In this document: positions 17,480 through 26,249 of the stretch, piece by piece
Layout: every line of letters starts with the position of its first letter
Position numbering within the stretch: the first letter of the stretch is position 1
DNA from: Flagellimonas hadalis
GTDB taxonomy: Bacteria > Bacteroidota > Bacteroidia > Flavobacteriales > Flavobacteriaceae
Direction: 5' to 3'
Assembly (NCBI RefSeq): GCF_007785775.2
Contig: NZ_VNIK02000006.1
Span: 124,001 to 188,000 of the forward strand
DNA: 64,000 nt
Program-made: the position numbers and the translations under genes
The notes under the pieces: generated by a model
What the model was told of the DNA's origin: nothing
Seen by the model: the letters and a program-made list of their open reading frames with translations, nothing else
Databases searched by the model: none

Positions 17480-18439
17480 CTAAAGTGCAAATCCTTGATT
17501 GAATGTGGCAATGTTGAAGCCTTTGTCCAATACTATCTGTCGTTGGCCACTATTATTGATCAAAAGAGGATTGGTATGGTTGAAATGAATAAAATGGATT
17601 TTTGATCTTTCATCATCGGGCAAGGACTGGAATAGGCTTATGCTTTCCACAACAAAAGGGTGCGGAATTTCACTTATATTGCGGGTGTTGATCTCATCCC
17701 CATCAAAAAAGGTGGCATCTAAAAAAGCAAGGTCCACATTTTTGATTTCGGTAACAATATCCTTTTCCCATCGGGACCACTTATCAATATCAGGGATAAA
17801 AAGAACGGATTTATTGGGTCCCGCAATTTTGAATCCGACCGTTTCGGAGTATTCATCCCGATGCGGTACTATAAACGGCGTTACCACTATATTTTTGGAA
17901 AGTGCAATTGGCCTTTCGTTTTCTAATGGGCGGATTTCGATATTGTCCAAGGCAACCAACTGGTCCCAAGGTCCGTTGTTTTCTAAAAAGGCCTGCATTT
18001 TGGGCATGGCATATACGGGAACTCCTTTGGCTCCCAAGGCTTCCCTTCCCAAATACATGAGACCGGAATAATGTCCAATATGTGCATGGGTCATAAAAAT
18101 ACCGGAAGGCGTTTCATCGATGCTGCCAGAGAACTCTTTTAAAAGCTTCATTTGGGAGGTGATGTCCGGTGTGGCCTCAAACAGATAACTCTTGTTGCTT
18201 TCATGGTCCACAAGGCCCAAGGATACCACCTTGCGGTCACTGTCAGGATTGTTGAACAAGTCTGCGCAGCAAGATTTGTTGCAGCCAATATGCGGACTCC
18301 CTCCATCTTGTACGGTCCCCAAAATGTGAAGGGTAACAACACTTTGTGCTTCGAGGGGTGAATTTTGGTCCAACTTTCCTGCGGGTTTCTCCTTGCAAGA
18401 GGTTAAAATCAAGATCAATGCAAGTATATATGTTCTCAT
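17480..18439 (-). CDS. PqqB-like metallo-beta-lactamase-fold lipoprotein
   Basis: A 319-residue predicted lipoprotein (MRTYILALILILTSC) with an MBL fold resembling PqqB. Seen: HILGTVQDGGSPHIGCNKSCC near residue 33, which matches the PqqB opening with Gly-rich loop and cysteine; FMTHAHIGHYSGL at about 114-126 as the HxHxxH-like metal motif with Ile in place of Asp; ATFFDGDEI; and a C-terminal HFIHFNHTNPLL. PqqB is a hydroxylase acting in pyrroloquinoline quinone synthesis in the cytoplasm, but no other pqq gene is here and this protein is exported, so a different role is likely. It lies 3 bases downstream of a metallophosphoesterase gene. Confidence 0.8.
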   Translation of the reverse strand: MRTYILALILILTSCKEKPAGKLDQNSPLEAQSVVTLHILGTVQDGGSPHIGCNKSCCADLFNNPDSDRKVVSLGLVDHESNKSYLFEATPDITSQMKLLKEFSGSIDETPSGIFMTHAHIGHYSGLMYLGREALGAKGVPVYAMPKMQAFLENNGPWDQLVALDNIEIRPLENERPIALSKNIVVTPFIVPHRDEYSETVGFKIAGPNKSVLFIPDIDKWSRWEKDIVTEIKNVDLAFLDATFFDGDEINTRNISEIPHPFVVESISLFQSLPDDERSKIHFIHFNHTNPLLINNSGQRQIVLDKGFNIATFNQGFAL

Positions 18440-18442
18440 TTC

Positions 18443-18937
18443 CTATCTTTTTCCCAATTCAATGACTTCCAAATCCGAAATTTTATCCCCATCGATCACA
18501 AACCTAAGCATGGTGCGTACCTGATGGAACCCATGTTTGCCACAGGCGCCCGGGTTCATGTGCAGCAGACCCAGTTTTTTGTCGTACATCACCTTCAGGA
18601 TGTGGGAATGCCCACAAATAAAGAGTTTTGGTGGATTCCGCCTGATTTCATCCCTTATCCTGACATTGTAGCTACCGGGATAACCGCCAATGTGGGTGAT
18701 CCAAACATCCACCCCTTCGCACATGAACCTGTTGTTCTCTGGATATTCCTTTTGGATGATGTGGTCATCGATGTTCCCATGTACGGCGCGTAACGGCTTT
18801 ACGGCCATCAAGGCATCCATCACCTCAAGGTTGCCAATGTCCCCGGCATGCCAGATTTCATCGGCCTGGGCAGCATATTTTAAGATGGACTTGTCCATGT
18901 GGCCATGGGTGTCGGAAAGCAATAAAATCTTGATCAT
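18443..18937 (-). CDS. YfcE/MJ0936-type metallophosphoesterase
   Basis: A 164-residue cytosolic phosphodiesterase of the calcineurin-like fold. All short metal motifs are visible: LLLSDTHGH (DxH) at the N-terminus, WHAGDIGN (GD) near residue 31, the GNIDD element (GNxD/H) around 55, and the FICGHSHILK (GHTH) motif with a following NPGACGKHG. Members hydrolyse phosphodiester substrates with Mn or Fe; the physiological substrate is not known for most. Tightly linked (3-bp gap) to the PqqB-like gene and divergent from truA. Confidence 0.93.
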   Translation of the reverse strand: MIKILLLSDTHGHMDKSILKYAAQADEIWHAGDIGNLEVMDALMAVKPLRAVHGNIDDHIIQKEYPENNRFMCEGVDVWITHIGGYPGSYNVRIRDEIRRNPPKLFICGHSHILKVMYDKKLGLLHMNPGACGKHGFHQVRTMLRFVIDGDKISDLEVIELGKR

Positions 18938-18972
18938 AACGCTAAAAATATGCTAAAAAAAGAAGGCGGGAT

Positions 18973-19001
18973 TTGTGTTGGAAAGGTTTGGACTATCTTT
19001 A
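18973..19001 (+). promoter_or_regulatory. Probable promoter of truA
   Basis: TTG at 18973-18975, an 18-base spacer, and TATCTTTA at 18994-19001, one base short of the Bacteroidota consensus in both spacing and final base. The inferred transcription start is about 18 bases before the truA start. Confidence 0.5.
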
Positions 19002-19025
19002 ACGACTTAAAAGTAAGGGATTCCA

Positions 19026-19781
19026 TTGAGATATTTTATCCAATTTTCCTATTTCGGGAAAGCATACCACGGATGGCAGAACCAACCCAATGCCATCACC
19101 GTGCAAGAGGTATTGGAAAAAGCCCTGTCCACACTTCTACGACAACAAGTGGAGGTCGTAGGGGCGGGAAGGACTGATACCGGAGTGCACGCCAAGGAAA
19201 TGTTTGCCCACTTTGATTTTGATCCAATCGAAGATACGGCGCAGTTGGTGTACCGTTTGAATGCTTTCCTTCCGGATGACATTGCGGTTCAGAGGCTCTT
19301 CCGGATGGTGCCCGGGGCCCATGCCCGGTTTGATGCCGTGGAACGCTCATATGAATATTGGTTGGTGCGGGAAAAGAACCCCTTCTACTTTGACCATGCC
19401 CATGTGGTTACATATCCTTTGGATACGGAAGCCATGAACCAAGCGGCATTGAAATTGTTGGAGCATACGGATTTTGAATGCTTTTCCAAATCCAATACCG
19501 ATGTGAAAACGTTCCATTGCGATGTTCGCCATGCGGTTTGGGAGGTACGGGAGGACAAGTGGGTCTTTACCATCACGGCCGACCGATTTTTGAGGAATAT
19601 GGTGCGGGCCATTGTAGGCACCCTATTGGATGTGGGTATGGGAAAAACGGCCCCAAGGGACATCGATGCCATATTGGCAAGCAAGGATAGGGGGGAGGCA
19701 GGTGTCTCCGTCCCTGCAAAAGGTTTATATTTGACCAAGGTTTTATATCCAAAAGAACTATTTGATGAGCAAAAAGGATGA
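19026..19781 (+). CDS. truA: tRNA pseudouridine synthase A
   Basis: A 251-residue enzyme that isomerises uridines 38-40 of the tRNA anticodon arm. The catalytic aspartate is Asp51 in GAGRTDTGVHA, and the other family blocks (FSYFGKAYHGWQNQPN, YEYWLVREKNPF, FTITADRFLRNMVRAIVGTLLDVG) are intact. The start is TTG: the frame has a stop four codons upstream and no ATG or GTG that would give the conserved LRYFIQFSYFG beginning. The end overlaps the ABC exporter gene by 17 bases, so the two are coupled. Confidence 0.95.
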   Translation: MRYFIQFSYFGKAYHGWQNQPNAITVQEVLEKALSTLLRQQVEVVGAGRTDTGVHAKEMFAHFDFDPIEDTAQLVYRLNAFLPDDIAVQRLFRMVPGAHARFDAVERSYEYWLVREKNPFYFDHAHVVTYPLDTEAMNQAALKLLEHTDFECFSKSNTDVKTFHCDVRHAVWEVREDKWVFTITADRFLRNMVRAIVGTLLDVGMGKTAPRDIDAILASKDRGEAGVSVPAKGLYLTKVLYPKELFDEQKG

Positions 19782-21537
19782 TGTAGGAAAAGCGTTTGAT
19801 TTTCGACTGTTCAAGCGTGTTTTTTCACGAACCAGGCCCTATAGGGGCATCTTTTGGTTGGTGGCCATCGTGGCCATTCTTTCCGCTGCATTTGCCATTG
19901 TAACACCATTGCTGGTAAAAAATATCATCAACCAGTCCCTGGAAAACAAGGATGCAGGGCAATTGCTCTACAATGTGGTGTTGATGTTGGTCTTTTTGCT
20001 CGGACAGGTCACCACCCAATTGTTGTTCAACTATTATGCGAACCTCTTGGGGGAGTCGGTCATCCGGGACATCCGTATCGATCTTTTTGAAAAGATGACC
20101 AGTTTTAAGATGACCTTCTTTGACAATTCGTCCATTGGGGTTTTGGTCACCAGGGCCGTTGCGGATATGCAACGTATCGGTGAGATTTTCAGCCAAGGAT
20201 TTTTCATGATCGTGGCCGATGCCTTGAAAATGTTGTCAGCGGCCATCATCATGGTGGTCATCAATTGGAAATTGGCATTGATCGTGTTTGCCATTATGCC
20301 GATCATCCTTATCGCCACACGACTGTTCCAGCAAGCCATGAAAGTGGCCTTTGTGGAAGTACGTGCGCAGGTGGCGAACCTCAATTCCTTTGTGCAGGAA
20401 CGCATCGCGGGAATGAAGATTGTCCAATTGTTCAACCGAGAGGAAATCGAGAAGGAAAAATTCAGGGTGATCAACGAAAAACACCAAAATGCTTGGTTGA
20501 AGACGGTTTGGTACAACTCCATATTTTTCCCCATAGCGGAAATTGCGAACTCCATCGGCATCGGTATGGTAGTCTATTTTGGACTGATCCAGAACATCCA
20601 GAATGTTGGCTTGGACAATAAGGGGACCATTATAGCCTTCTTTTTCTTGATGGACCTTCTTTTCCGTCCCTTGCGTCAGATTGCGGATAAGTTCAACACC
20701 CTTCAAATGGGTATGGTGGCCGCGAACAGGGTGTTCAACGTTTTGGATACCAACAGCCACATCGCGGACGAGGGTACACAGGAAAGGGAACTTGTGATGG
20801 GAGATATTGAGTTCAAGGATGTCCGGTTCAGCTATGTCAAGGATGAAGAAGTGCTCCATGGGATTTCATTCCAGGTGAAGGCCGGCGAGACGGTTGCCAT
20901 TGTTGGTGCCACGGGAGCAGGAAAATCCACTATCATCAACCTGCTCAACCGTTTTTATGAGATCGATTCTGGGGAAATATTGGTCGATGGCGTCAATGTA
21001 AGGGACTATACGCTGCGGTCCCTCAGGTCCCATATAGCCATTGTACTGCAGGATGTTTTCCTTTTTGCGGACACTATTGCCAACAATATCTCGCTTCGCG
21101 ACAGCAACGTAACCACTGACAATATTGAGGCCGCTGCCAAGCAAATAGGTGTGCACGAGTTTATATCGAGCCTTCCCGGCGGATACCAGTACAACGTGAA
21201 GGAACGCGGAACCATGCTTTCCAGTGGACAGCGACAATTGATTGCCTTCCTGAGGGCCTATGTGAGCAATCCGAGTATCTTGATCTTGGATGAGGCCACA
21301 TCTTCTGTGGACACCTATTCCGAACAATTGATCCAACAGGCCACGGACAAGATTACAGAGGGAAGGACCTCCATCATCATTGCGCACCGTTTGGCCACCA
21401 TCAAAAAAGCGGACAAGATCATTGTGATGGATGGCGGTGAGATCATCGAAGTCGGAACCCACCAAGAACTCCTTAAAAATGGAGGGTATTACAACGACCT
21501 GTACACTGCACAATTCTTGGCAGAGGAGGTGGCTTGA
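19765..21537 (+). CDS. ABC exporter, fused membrane and ATPase subunit
   Basis: A 590-residue half-transporter. The first 330 residues form a six-helix exporter-type membrane domain (WLVAIVAILSAAFAIVTPLL; FFDNSSIGVLVTRAVADMQRI coupling region), followed by a nucleotide-binding domain with Walker A VGATGAGKSTI, Q-loop IVLQDVFLF, signature MLSSGQRQ, Walker B SILILDEATS and H-loop IIAHRL. It resembles MsbA/LmrA-type multidrug or lipid exporters and would work as a homodimer in the inner membrane; the substrate is unknown. I start at the ATG 19765, one codon after the overlap with a TTG. Translationally coupled to truA. Confidence 0.95.
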   Translation: MSKKDDVGKAFDFRLFKRVFSRTRPYRGIFWLVAIVAILSAAFAIVTPLLVKNIINQSLENKDAGQLLYNVVLMLVFLLGQVTTQLLFNYYANLLGESVIRDIRIDLFEKMTSFKMTFFDNSSIGVLVTRAVADMQRIGEIFSQGFFMIVADALKMLSAAIIMVVINWKLALIVFAIMPIILIATRLFQQAMKVAFVEVRAQVANLNSFVQERIAGMKIVQLFNREEIEKEKFRVINEKHQNAWLKTVWYNSIFFPIAEIANSIGIGMVVYFGLIQNIQNVGLDNKGTIIAFFFLMDLLFRPLRQIADKFNTLQMGMVAANRVFNVLDTNSHIADEGTQERELVMGDIEFKDVRFSYVKDEEVLHGISFQVKAGETVAIVGATGAGKSTIINLLNRFYEIDSGEILVDGVNVRDYTLRSLRSHIAIVLQDVFLFADTIANNISLRDSNVTTDNIEAAAKQIGVHEFISSLPGGYQYNVKERGTMLSSGQRQLIAFLRAYVSNPSILILDEATSSVDTYSEQLIQQATDKITEGRTSIIIAHRLATIKKADKIIVMDGGEIIEVGTHQELLKNGGYYNDLYTAQFLAEEVA

Positions 21538-22317
21538 TCAGCTAGGGATTTGTCTAAAGTCTTCAATATCAAGATATCCTGTAGCAAACATGATCAGAGG
21601 GATTATCGTGAAAAATACTATGTAAAGAGCTAAAAGAATCACAAAGAACAGGAACAACCTGGCAATAAGTGCAATTCCCTTTTCCAATGAAATCCTTTTG
21701 ATGACGTATGCAGAGTAAACAAACATACTTAGGATGCCCAAAAAGGAAAAGCCTGGATAATTTGATGGTATGAACAGAAGTACAATCAGCGAGGGAATAA
21801 AGATGAAAAGGCTAAAATGGGCAAGGGTGTACAAGAAAATGACGGTCCGTTCCGAAAAGTTATATTTTTTCTGCTCAAAACATAGCCAACTGGCCACAGA
21901 CATCATCGGGATGTACAAAATGAAGATAAGAGCTTGATAATCCATTGTGAAATCCATGATTTTCTGTTGGGATGAACTTTTTGCACCTGTGTTGAGAAAA
22001 TCAAAATCCATCACCGCTCCTGATTTGGTCATCAAAAAAACTATAAATCCAGAAAGGGTAATAGCAATCCCCAAATAACTGATCGGGTTCAGGTATTTCC
22101 TCCGTTGGCCCTGTAGGTAGCCTTCGATGACGTTTTCAGGCTTGGTGAAAAGATGCACAAAGGTTTTGATGAAGGTATTGTCCAGGTTGAAATACCTGTC
22201 CATGATATCCACCCAAAGGTTTTTGATGGTGATCCTGTTGCGGATCACTTTTCCACCACAATTCGGACAGTAGAGGTAGTCGGTCCTCAGGTTGTCGTCA
22301 CAATTTTTACATTTCAT
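21538..22317 (-). CDS. DUF3667-like zinc-ribbon membrane protein
   Basis: A 259-residue protein starting with a zinc ribbon (CKNCDDNLRTDYLYCPNCGGK, two CxxC pairs), then a segment WVDIMDRYFNLDNTFIKTFVHLFTKPENVIEGYLQGQRRKYLNPISYL that matches the DUF3667 pattern, and four to five membrane helices. Function unknown; the family is common in Bacteroidota. It follows cdaA by 2 bases and its stop abuts the stop of the convergent ABC exporter with no spacer, so the two transcripts must overlap. Confidence 0.8.
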   Translation of the reverse strand: MKCKNCDDNLRTDYLYCPNCGGKVIRNRITIKNLWVDIMDRYFNLDNTFIKTFVHLFTKPENVIEGYLQGQRRKYLNPISYLGIAITLSGFIVFLMTKSGAVMDFDFLNTGAKSSSQQKIMDFTMDYQALIFILYIPMMSVASWLCFEQKKYNFSERTVIFLYTLAHFSLFIFIPSLIVLLFIPSNYPGFSFLGILSMFVYSAYVIKRISLEKGIALIARLFLFFVILLALYIVFFTIIPLIMFATGYLDIEDFRQIPS

Positions 22318-22319
22318 GC

Positions 22320-23105
22320 TTAGTCCAGATCCTTTTTGATGAGTCTGATGAGCTCTTCCGCCCCTTTGAAGGGAACAAATTCACCATTTTTGATATAGGA
22401 GATAGATCCCGTTTCCTCACTGACCACCAAACAGACGGCATCCGTCTTCTCCGTGATCCCCACAGCGGCCCGGTGTCTCAGTCCAAAGCGGAGCGGAATG
22501 TTCCGGTCATTGGAAACGGGAAGGATCACCCTTGTGGCCGTTATAAAATTGTCCTGTACCACAATGGCCCCATCGTGCAAAGGACTGTTTTTGAAGAAAA
22601 TGCTCTCCAAAATGGGCTGGGTGATCATTATGTTCATGGCATCTCCCGAGGATTTGACAAAGTCAAGAGAGTTGTTCCGTTCAATGACGATCAGGGCGCC
22701 CGTTTTGGTACTGCCCATACGTTCACAGGCCCCAATAATGGCCTCCACATTGGTGTTGGTGGATATCGTTTCCTGCTTGAGGAACTTGAAATATCTGAGA
22801 AAATTCCGTTTGGTCGCAAAGTTGGTGGAACCGACCATGAGCAAAAACTTGCGGATCTCTTGCTGGAACACAATGATGAGTGCGATCAATCCAATGTTCA
22901 TAAAACCGCCCACCATGCTGCTGATCATCCGCATCTGGAGCAATTCGGTAAGTTTCCACAAGGCCCAAACAATCACAATACCGATAAAAATATTGATGGC
23001 CACGGTGCCCTTGACCAGCTTGTAGATGTAATAGAGCAATGCGGCCACAAGGACGATGTCGATAATATCCGTAATCTTGAAATCGAGAAAATTTAGAAAA
23101 TCCAA
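22320..23105 (-). CDS. cdaA: Diadenylate cyclase CdaA
   Basis: A 261-residue membrane-bound enzyme making cyclic di-AMP from two ATP. Three N-terminal membrane helices (IIDIVLVAALLYYIY, IFIGIVIVWALWKL, GLIALIIVFQQEI) precede the DAC domain, which has both catalytic motifs: DGA in SPLHDGAIVV and RHR in RFGLRHRAAVG, plus SEETGSIS. It lies 44 bases downstream of folP, an association I recall as widespread in Bacteroidota, in contrast to the cdaA-cdaR-glmM operon of Firmicutes. No CdaR-like gene is seen. Confidence 0.96.
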   Translation of the reverse strand: MDFLNFLDFKITDIIDIVLVAALLYYIYKLVKGTVAINIFIGIVIVWALWKLTELLQMRMISSMVGGFMNIGLIALIIVFQQEIRKFLLMVGSTNFATKRNFLRYFKFLKQETISTNTNVEAIIGACERMGSTKTGALIVIERNNSLDFVKSSGDAMNIMITQPILESIFFKNSPLHDGAIVVQDNFITATRVILPVSNDRNIPLRFGLRHRAAVGITEKTDAVCLVVSEETGSISYIKNGEFVPFKGAEELIRLIKKDLD

Positions 23106-23149
23106 CCGCAGTGTTTTTGTAAAATTAGCAAAAATAGAAGAACCATAAA

Positions 23150-23983
23150 TCAGAGTGCGTTCGCTTTTAATGCCTCCACAAGTTTAATACATTCCACCGC
23201 TTCTTTTACATCGTGAGCCCTAATAATATTGGTGCCTTTTAATAAGGTAATGGTATGCAGGGCCGTGGTGCCGTTAAGTGCCTCTTGGGGTGTGCTTCCC
23301 AAAACCTTGTAGATCATGGATTTTCGGCTCAGGCCGATCAGTATGGGCAGACCAAAGGTCTGGAACAGGTCCAGGTGGTTCAGAAGGGTGTAGTTCTGTC
23401 CCGCTGTCTTGGCGAAACCAAAGCCGGGATCCATGATGATGTCGTTGATTTTCATCGAGGTGGCCTGTTGCACCTTTTCGGAGAAATACAACCGAAGGTC
23501 ATTGATGAGGTCATCGTAGGTGGCCTCCTTTTGCATGGACTGTGGTGTGCCCTTCATGTGCATCATGATGTAGGGCACCTGATGTTTGGCCACCGTTGCA
23601 AGCATTTCTGGGTCTAGGTTCCCCGCTGCGATGTCATTGATCATGGCGGCACCGTGCTGGATACTTTCCGACACGACCTTGCTCCTGAACGTGTCAATGG
23701 AAATCAACGTTTTGGGGAAATGTTCCAGGATCAGGTCCAGAATGGGGATGATCCGTTTCAGTTCCTCATCCTCCGGAACGTGGTCGGCACCCGGTCTGGA
23801 ACTGTAGGCCCCGATGTCGATAAAATGGGCGCCATCGTTCAACATATTTTCGACCCGCTTCAGAATTGAAGTCTCGTCTTTGTACTTCCCCCCATCAAAA
23901 AAGGAATCAGGAGTAAGGTTGAGGATGCCCATCACTTTGGGGACGGTCAAATCTATCAGCTCGCCTTTACAGTTTATGGTCAT
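23150..23983 (-). CDS. folP: Dihydropteroate synthase
   Basis: A 277-residue TIM-barrel enzyme joining p-aminobenzoate to dihydropterin pyrophosphate in folate synthesis, the sulfonamide target. Motifs in order: GILNLTPDSFFDGGKY, DIGAYSSRPGAD, SIDTFRS, INDIAAGNLDPEM, YIMMHMKGTPQSMQ, IIMDPGFGFAK, GLSRKSMIYKVLG and the C-terminal IIRAHDVKEAVEC. Complete and of normal length. It heads a leftward unit with cdaA and is divergent from the DUF1599 gene. Confidence 0.97.
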   Translation of the reverse strand: MTINCKGELIDLTVPKVMGILNLTPDSFFDGGKYKDETSILKRVENMLNDGAHFIDIGAYSSRPGADHVPEDEELKRIIPILDLILEHFPKTLISIDTFRSKVVSESIQHGAAMINDIAAGNLDPEMLATVAKHQVPYIMMHMKGTPQSMQKEATYDDLINDLRLYFSEKVQQATSMKINDIIMDPGFGFAKTAGQNYTLLNHLDLFQTFGLPILIGLSRKSMIYKVLGSTPQEALNGTTALHTITLLKGTNIIRAHDVKEAVECIKLVEALKANAL

Positions 23984-24079
23984 AAAAAATACCTGCTTTG
24001 TTGGGTTTCATTATCTTTGGCAAAGTGCACCTTTGCACACACGGAATTGGACGAAATTTACGCAAATTAGCAACAATAC

Positions 24080-24652
24080 ATGCAGCAGACATCCCAACAA
24101 TACGATGCAGTGATACATACCTGTAGAGAATTGTTCCTGAAAAAGGCCCAAGATTATGGCACCGCGTGGCGGATTTTGCGGCTCCCATCCCTTACCGATC
24201 AGATCTTTATAAAGGCACAGCGCATCCGAAGCCTTCAGCAGAACGCGGTGCGGAAGGTGGATGAGGATGAACGGTCAGAATTTATCGGGATCATCAATTA
24301 TTCCCTTATGGCGCTGATACAACTAAAAAAAGGCATTGTGGAGCAGCCCGATTTGACGGCTGAAGAGGCCATTGCACTATACGATGGGCAAGTGGCCATC
24401 ACCAAAAAACTGATGGAGGACAAAAACCACGACTACGGTGAGGCTTGGCGGGACATGCGCGTGAGTTCATTGACAGATCTGATTCTGCAGAAAGTGCTGC
24501 GTGTGAAGCAAATAGAGAACAATAAAGGCAGCACTTTGGTGAGCGAGGGAGTGGATGCCAACTATCAGGATATGGTCAACTACGCCGTGTTTGCATTGAT
24601 TCATCTTGGTGAAGAGATAAAATCCAAAATCCAAAATCCAAAATCCAAATAA
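24080..24652 (+). CDS. DUF1599 family protein
   Basis: A 190-residue cytosolic protein built from two copies of a roughly 85-residue unit: FLKKAQDYGTAWRILRLPSLTDQIFIKAQRIRSLQ and KLMEDKNHDYGEAWRDMRVSSLTDLILQKVLRVKQIE. This two-fold DYGxAWR...SLTDxI pattern is the DUF1599 hallmark. The fold resembles small all-alpha nucleotide-binding or MazG-like proteins, but no activity is established. The last ten residues (KSKIQNPKSK) are encoded by the AAAATCC tandem repeat that starts the following insert and are probably not native. A TATCTTTG -7 box lies at 24012-24019. Confidence 0.88.
   Translation: MQQTSQQYDAVIHTCRELFLKKAQDYGTAWRILRLPSLTDQIFIKAQRIRSLQQNAVRKVDEDERSEFIGIINYSLMALIQLKKGIVEQPDLTAEEAIALYDGQVAITKKLMEDKNHDYGEAWRDMRVSSLTDLILQKVLRVKQIENNKGSTLVSEGVDANYQDMVNYAVFALIHLGEEIKSKIQNPKSK
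24619..24646 (+). repeat. AAAATCC heptamer, four tandem copies
   Basis: Four perfect direct copies of AAAATCC run through the 3-prime end of the DUF1599 gene and supply its stop region. A related sequence in inverted orientation, with TTTGGGATTTGGAATTT, lies at 25027-25043 on the far side of the four-helix-bundle gene, so the two bracket it. Confidence 0.8.
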
Positions 24653-24662
24653 GAAATATTTT

Positions 24663-25016
24663 ATGCTCTCCGATAAGAATTACGATTTGGAAGAAAGGAC
24701 ATTTAGATTTGCGAAGGAGTGAAGAAAGTATGTGAAATCGTTAAATGCTTCCATAGGTAATCTGGAAGATGGAAAGCAACTGATACGCTCATCGGGTTCT
24801 GTAGGAGCCAATTATATTGAGGCAAATGAGAAGTTGGGAGAAAAAGATTTTCAATTTAGACTGAGAATTGCCAGAAAAGAAGCAAAAGAACCTGGATATT
24901 GGCTACGATTGTTAAAGGAGATGAATCCCAAAAATGAACAGGTAGAGGATTTAATAAAAGAATCTTTCGAATTGAGAAAGATCTTATCATCAATTCTAAA
25001 TAAGGTCAAGTGTTAA
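24663..25016 (+). pseudogene. Four-helix bundle protein (23S rRNA IVS / bAvd-like family), broken by an in-frame stop
   Basis: From ATG 24663 the frame reads MLSDKNYDLEERTFRFAKE, then TGA (24720-24722), then RKYVKSLNASI and on to 25016. The joined 117-residue product has the full family layout: N-terminal YDLEERTFRFAKE.RKYVK helix, QLIRSSGSVGANYIEANE, FQFRLRIARKEAKEPGYWLRLL and a C-terminal helix. Family members are found inside 23S rRNA intervening sequences, as free genes, and as relatives of the DGR accessory protein Avd. A product could still start at GTG 24732 but would lack the first helix. It is inserted between DUF1599 and the BT_3928-family gene, which I recall as usually adjacent. 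Confidence 0.78.
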
Positions 25017-25056
25017 GAACTTGGAAATTTGGGATTTGGAATTTTTAATTTAAAGT

Positions 25057-26151
25057 ATGAAATATTTAGTTTGGGTTTCAAGGGTCATCGTTGGGGTGCT
25101 TTTTATTATCAGTGGTTTGATCAAACTGAACGATCCTATGGGATTTTCGTTCAAATTGGAGGAATATTTTAGCACCGGCGTATTGAATTTGCCTTTCCTG
25201 ATGCCGATGGCATTGGGCATTTCCATTTTTGTGGTCATCGTGGAAGTGATCTTGGGCGTGTTGTTGCTGATCGGTTTTAAACCCAAGTTTACCGTTTGGA
25301 GCCTTTTGTTGATGATCGTGTTCTTCACCTTCCTCACGTTCTATTCCGCATATTTCAATAAAGTGACCGATTGTGGTTGCTTCGGGGACGCCATAAAGTT
25401 GACCCCCTGGGAATCCTTCACCAAAGATGTGATCCTGTTGATGTTGATCTTGGTATTGTTCTTCGGAAGAAAATACATCACACCACTTTTCAATACCAAG
25501 ACCAATTGGATCGTGGGTGGAGTGGCCCTAGTGGCCTGCATCCTCTTTGCCAACCATGTGCTCAACCACTTGCCTTCCGTGGACTTTCGGCCCTACAAGA
25601 TAGGGGCGAACATTGAAGAAGGAATGACAGTTCCCGAAGGGGCCCCGGAGCCCATTTATGAATACGCATGGCGTTTCAAGGTAGGAGGAGAGGATAAGAT
25701 CGTGGTGACCAATGGGGATTACCCCTCTATAGACGGGGAATTTGTCGATGTGGAAACGACCATGATCCAAAAAGGCTATGAACCGCCCGTGCACGACTTC
25801 ACCATTGAAAAGGATGGGGAGGACTTTGCGGCCGAACTTTTGAATGAGGAAAAACTGGTCATGGTGGTTGCATACGACTTGGCCAAGAGCAACTATAATG
25901 CTTTTGCGGAAGTGGCAAAAGTGACAAAAAAGGCCAAGGAAAGTGGATATAGGGTGATTGGGATGTCGGCCTCCAGTGCAGATTTGGCGAACAGGATAAA
26001 GAGCCAGTACGGTCTGGAATTCGATTTTTACTTTACCGATGAAACGACCTTGAAGACCATTGTGCGTTCCAACCCGGCCCTATTGGTGCTCAAGAGAGGA
26101 ACTATCCAACAAAAGGTACACTATAACGATATTGATGAACTTGAGTTTTAG
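25057..26151 (+). CDS. BT_3928 family protein (DoxX-like membrane domain plus thioredoxin-like domain)
   Basis: A 364-residue inner-membrane protein. The first 150 residues form four helices of DoxX/MauE type (SRVIVGVLFIISGLIKLNDPMGFSFKLEEYF, then VTDCGCFGDAIKL between helices with a conserved cysteine pair). After another helix, the C-terminal about 170 residues have a thioredoxin-like fold pattern (EKLVMVVAYDLAKSNYN...GYRVIGMSAS..DFYFTDETTLKTIVRSNPALLVLKRGTI) without a CxxC. Probably involved in envelope redox; exact role unknown. It precedes tpiA, prmA and clpS on the same strand. Confidence 0.88.
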   Translation: MKYLVWVSRVIVGVLFIISGLIKLNDPMGFSFKLEEYFSTGVLNLPFLMPMALGISIFVVIVEVILGVLLLIGFKPKFTVWSLLLMIVFFTFLTFYSAYFNKVTDCGCFGDAIKLTPWESFTKDVILLMLILVLFFGRKYITPLFNTKTNWIVGGVALVACILFANHVLNHLPSVDFRPYKIGANIEEGMTVPEGAPEPIYEYAWRFKVGGEDKIVVTNGDYPSIDGEFVDVETTMIQKGYEPPVHDFTIEKDGEDFAAELLNEEKLVMVVAYDLAKSNYNAFAEVAKVTKKAKESGYRVIGMSASSADLANRIKSQYGLEFDFYFTDETTLKTIVRSNPALLVLKRGTIQQKVHYNDIDELEF

Positions 26152-26249
26152 GATTTATTGAAATCAAGGGGCAATTCGTATCAGGGAAATAACGAACATC
26201 AAGCACCAAGAACTTGAAACCATAAACATTGAACATAATAACACAACAC

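Noticed and set aside
22473-23096. 207-codon plus-strand frame in the cdaA region
   Set aside because: Antisense to cdaA, whose catalytic motifs are intact; His/Asn-rich translation has no homology signal.
24619-24646. Tandem AAAATCC units as a CRISPR array
   Set aside because: Units are 7 bp and directly adjoining with no spacers; no cas genes in the window.
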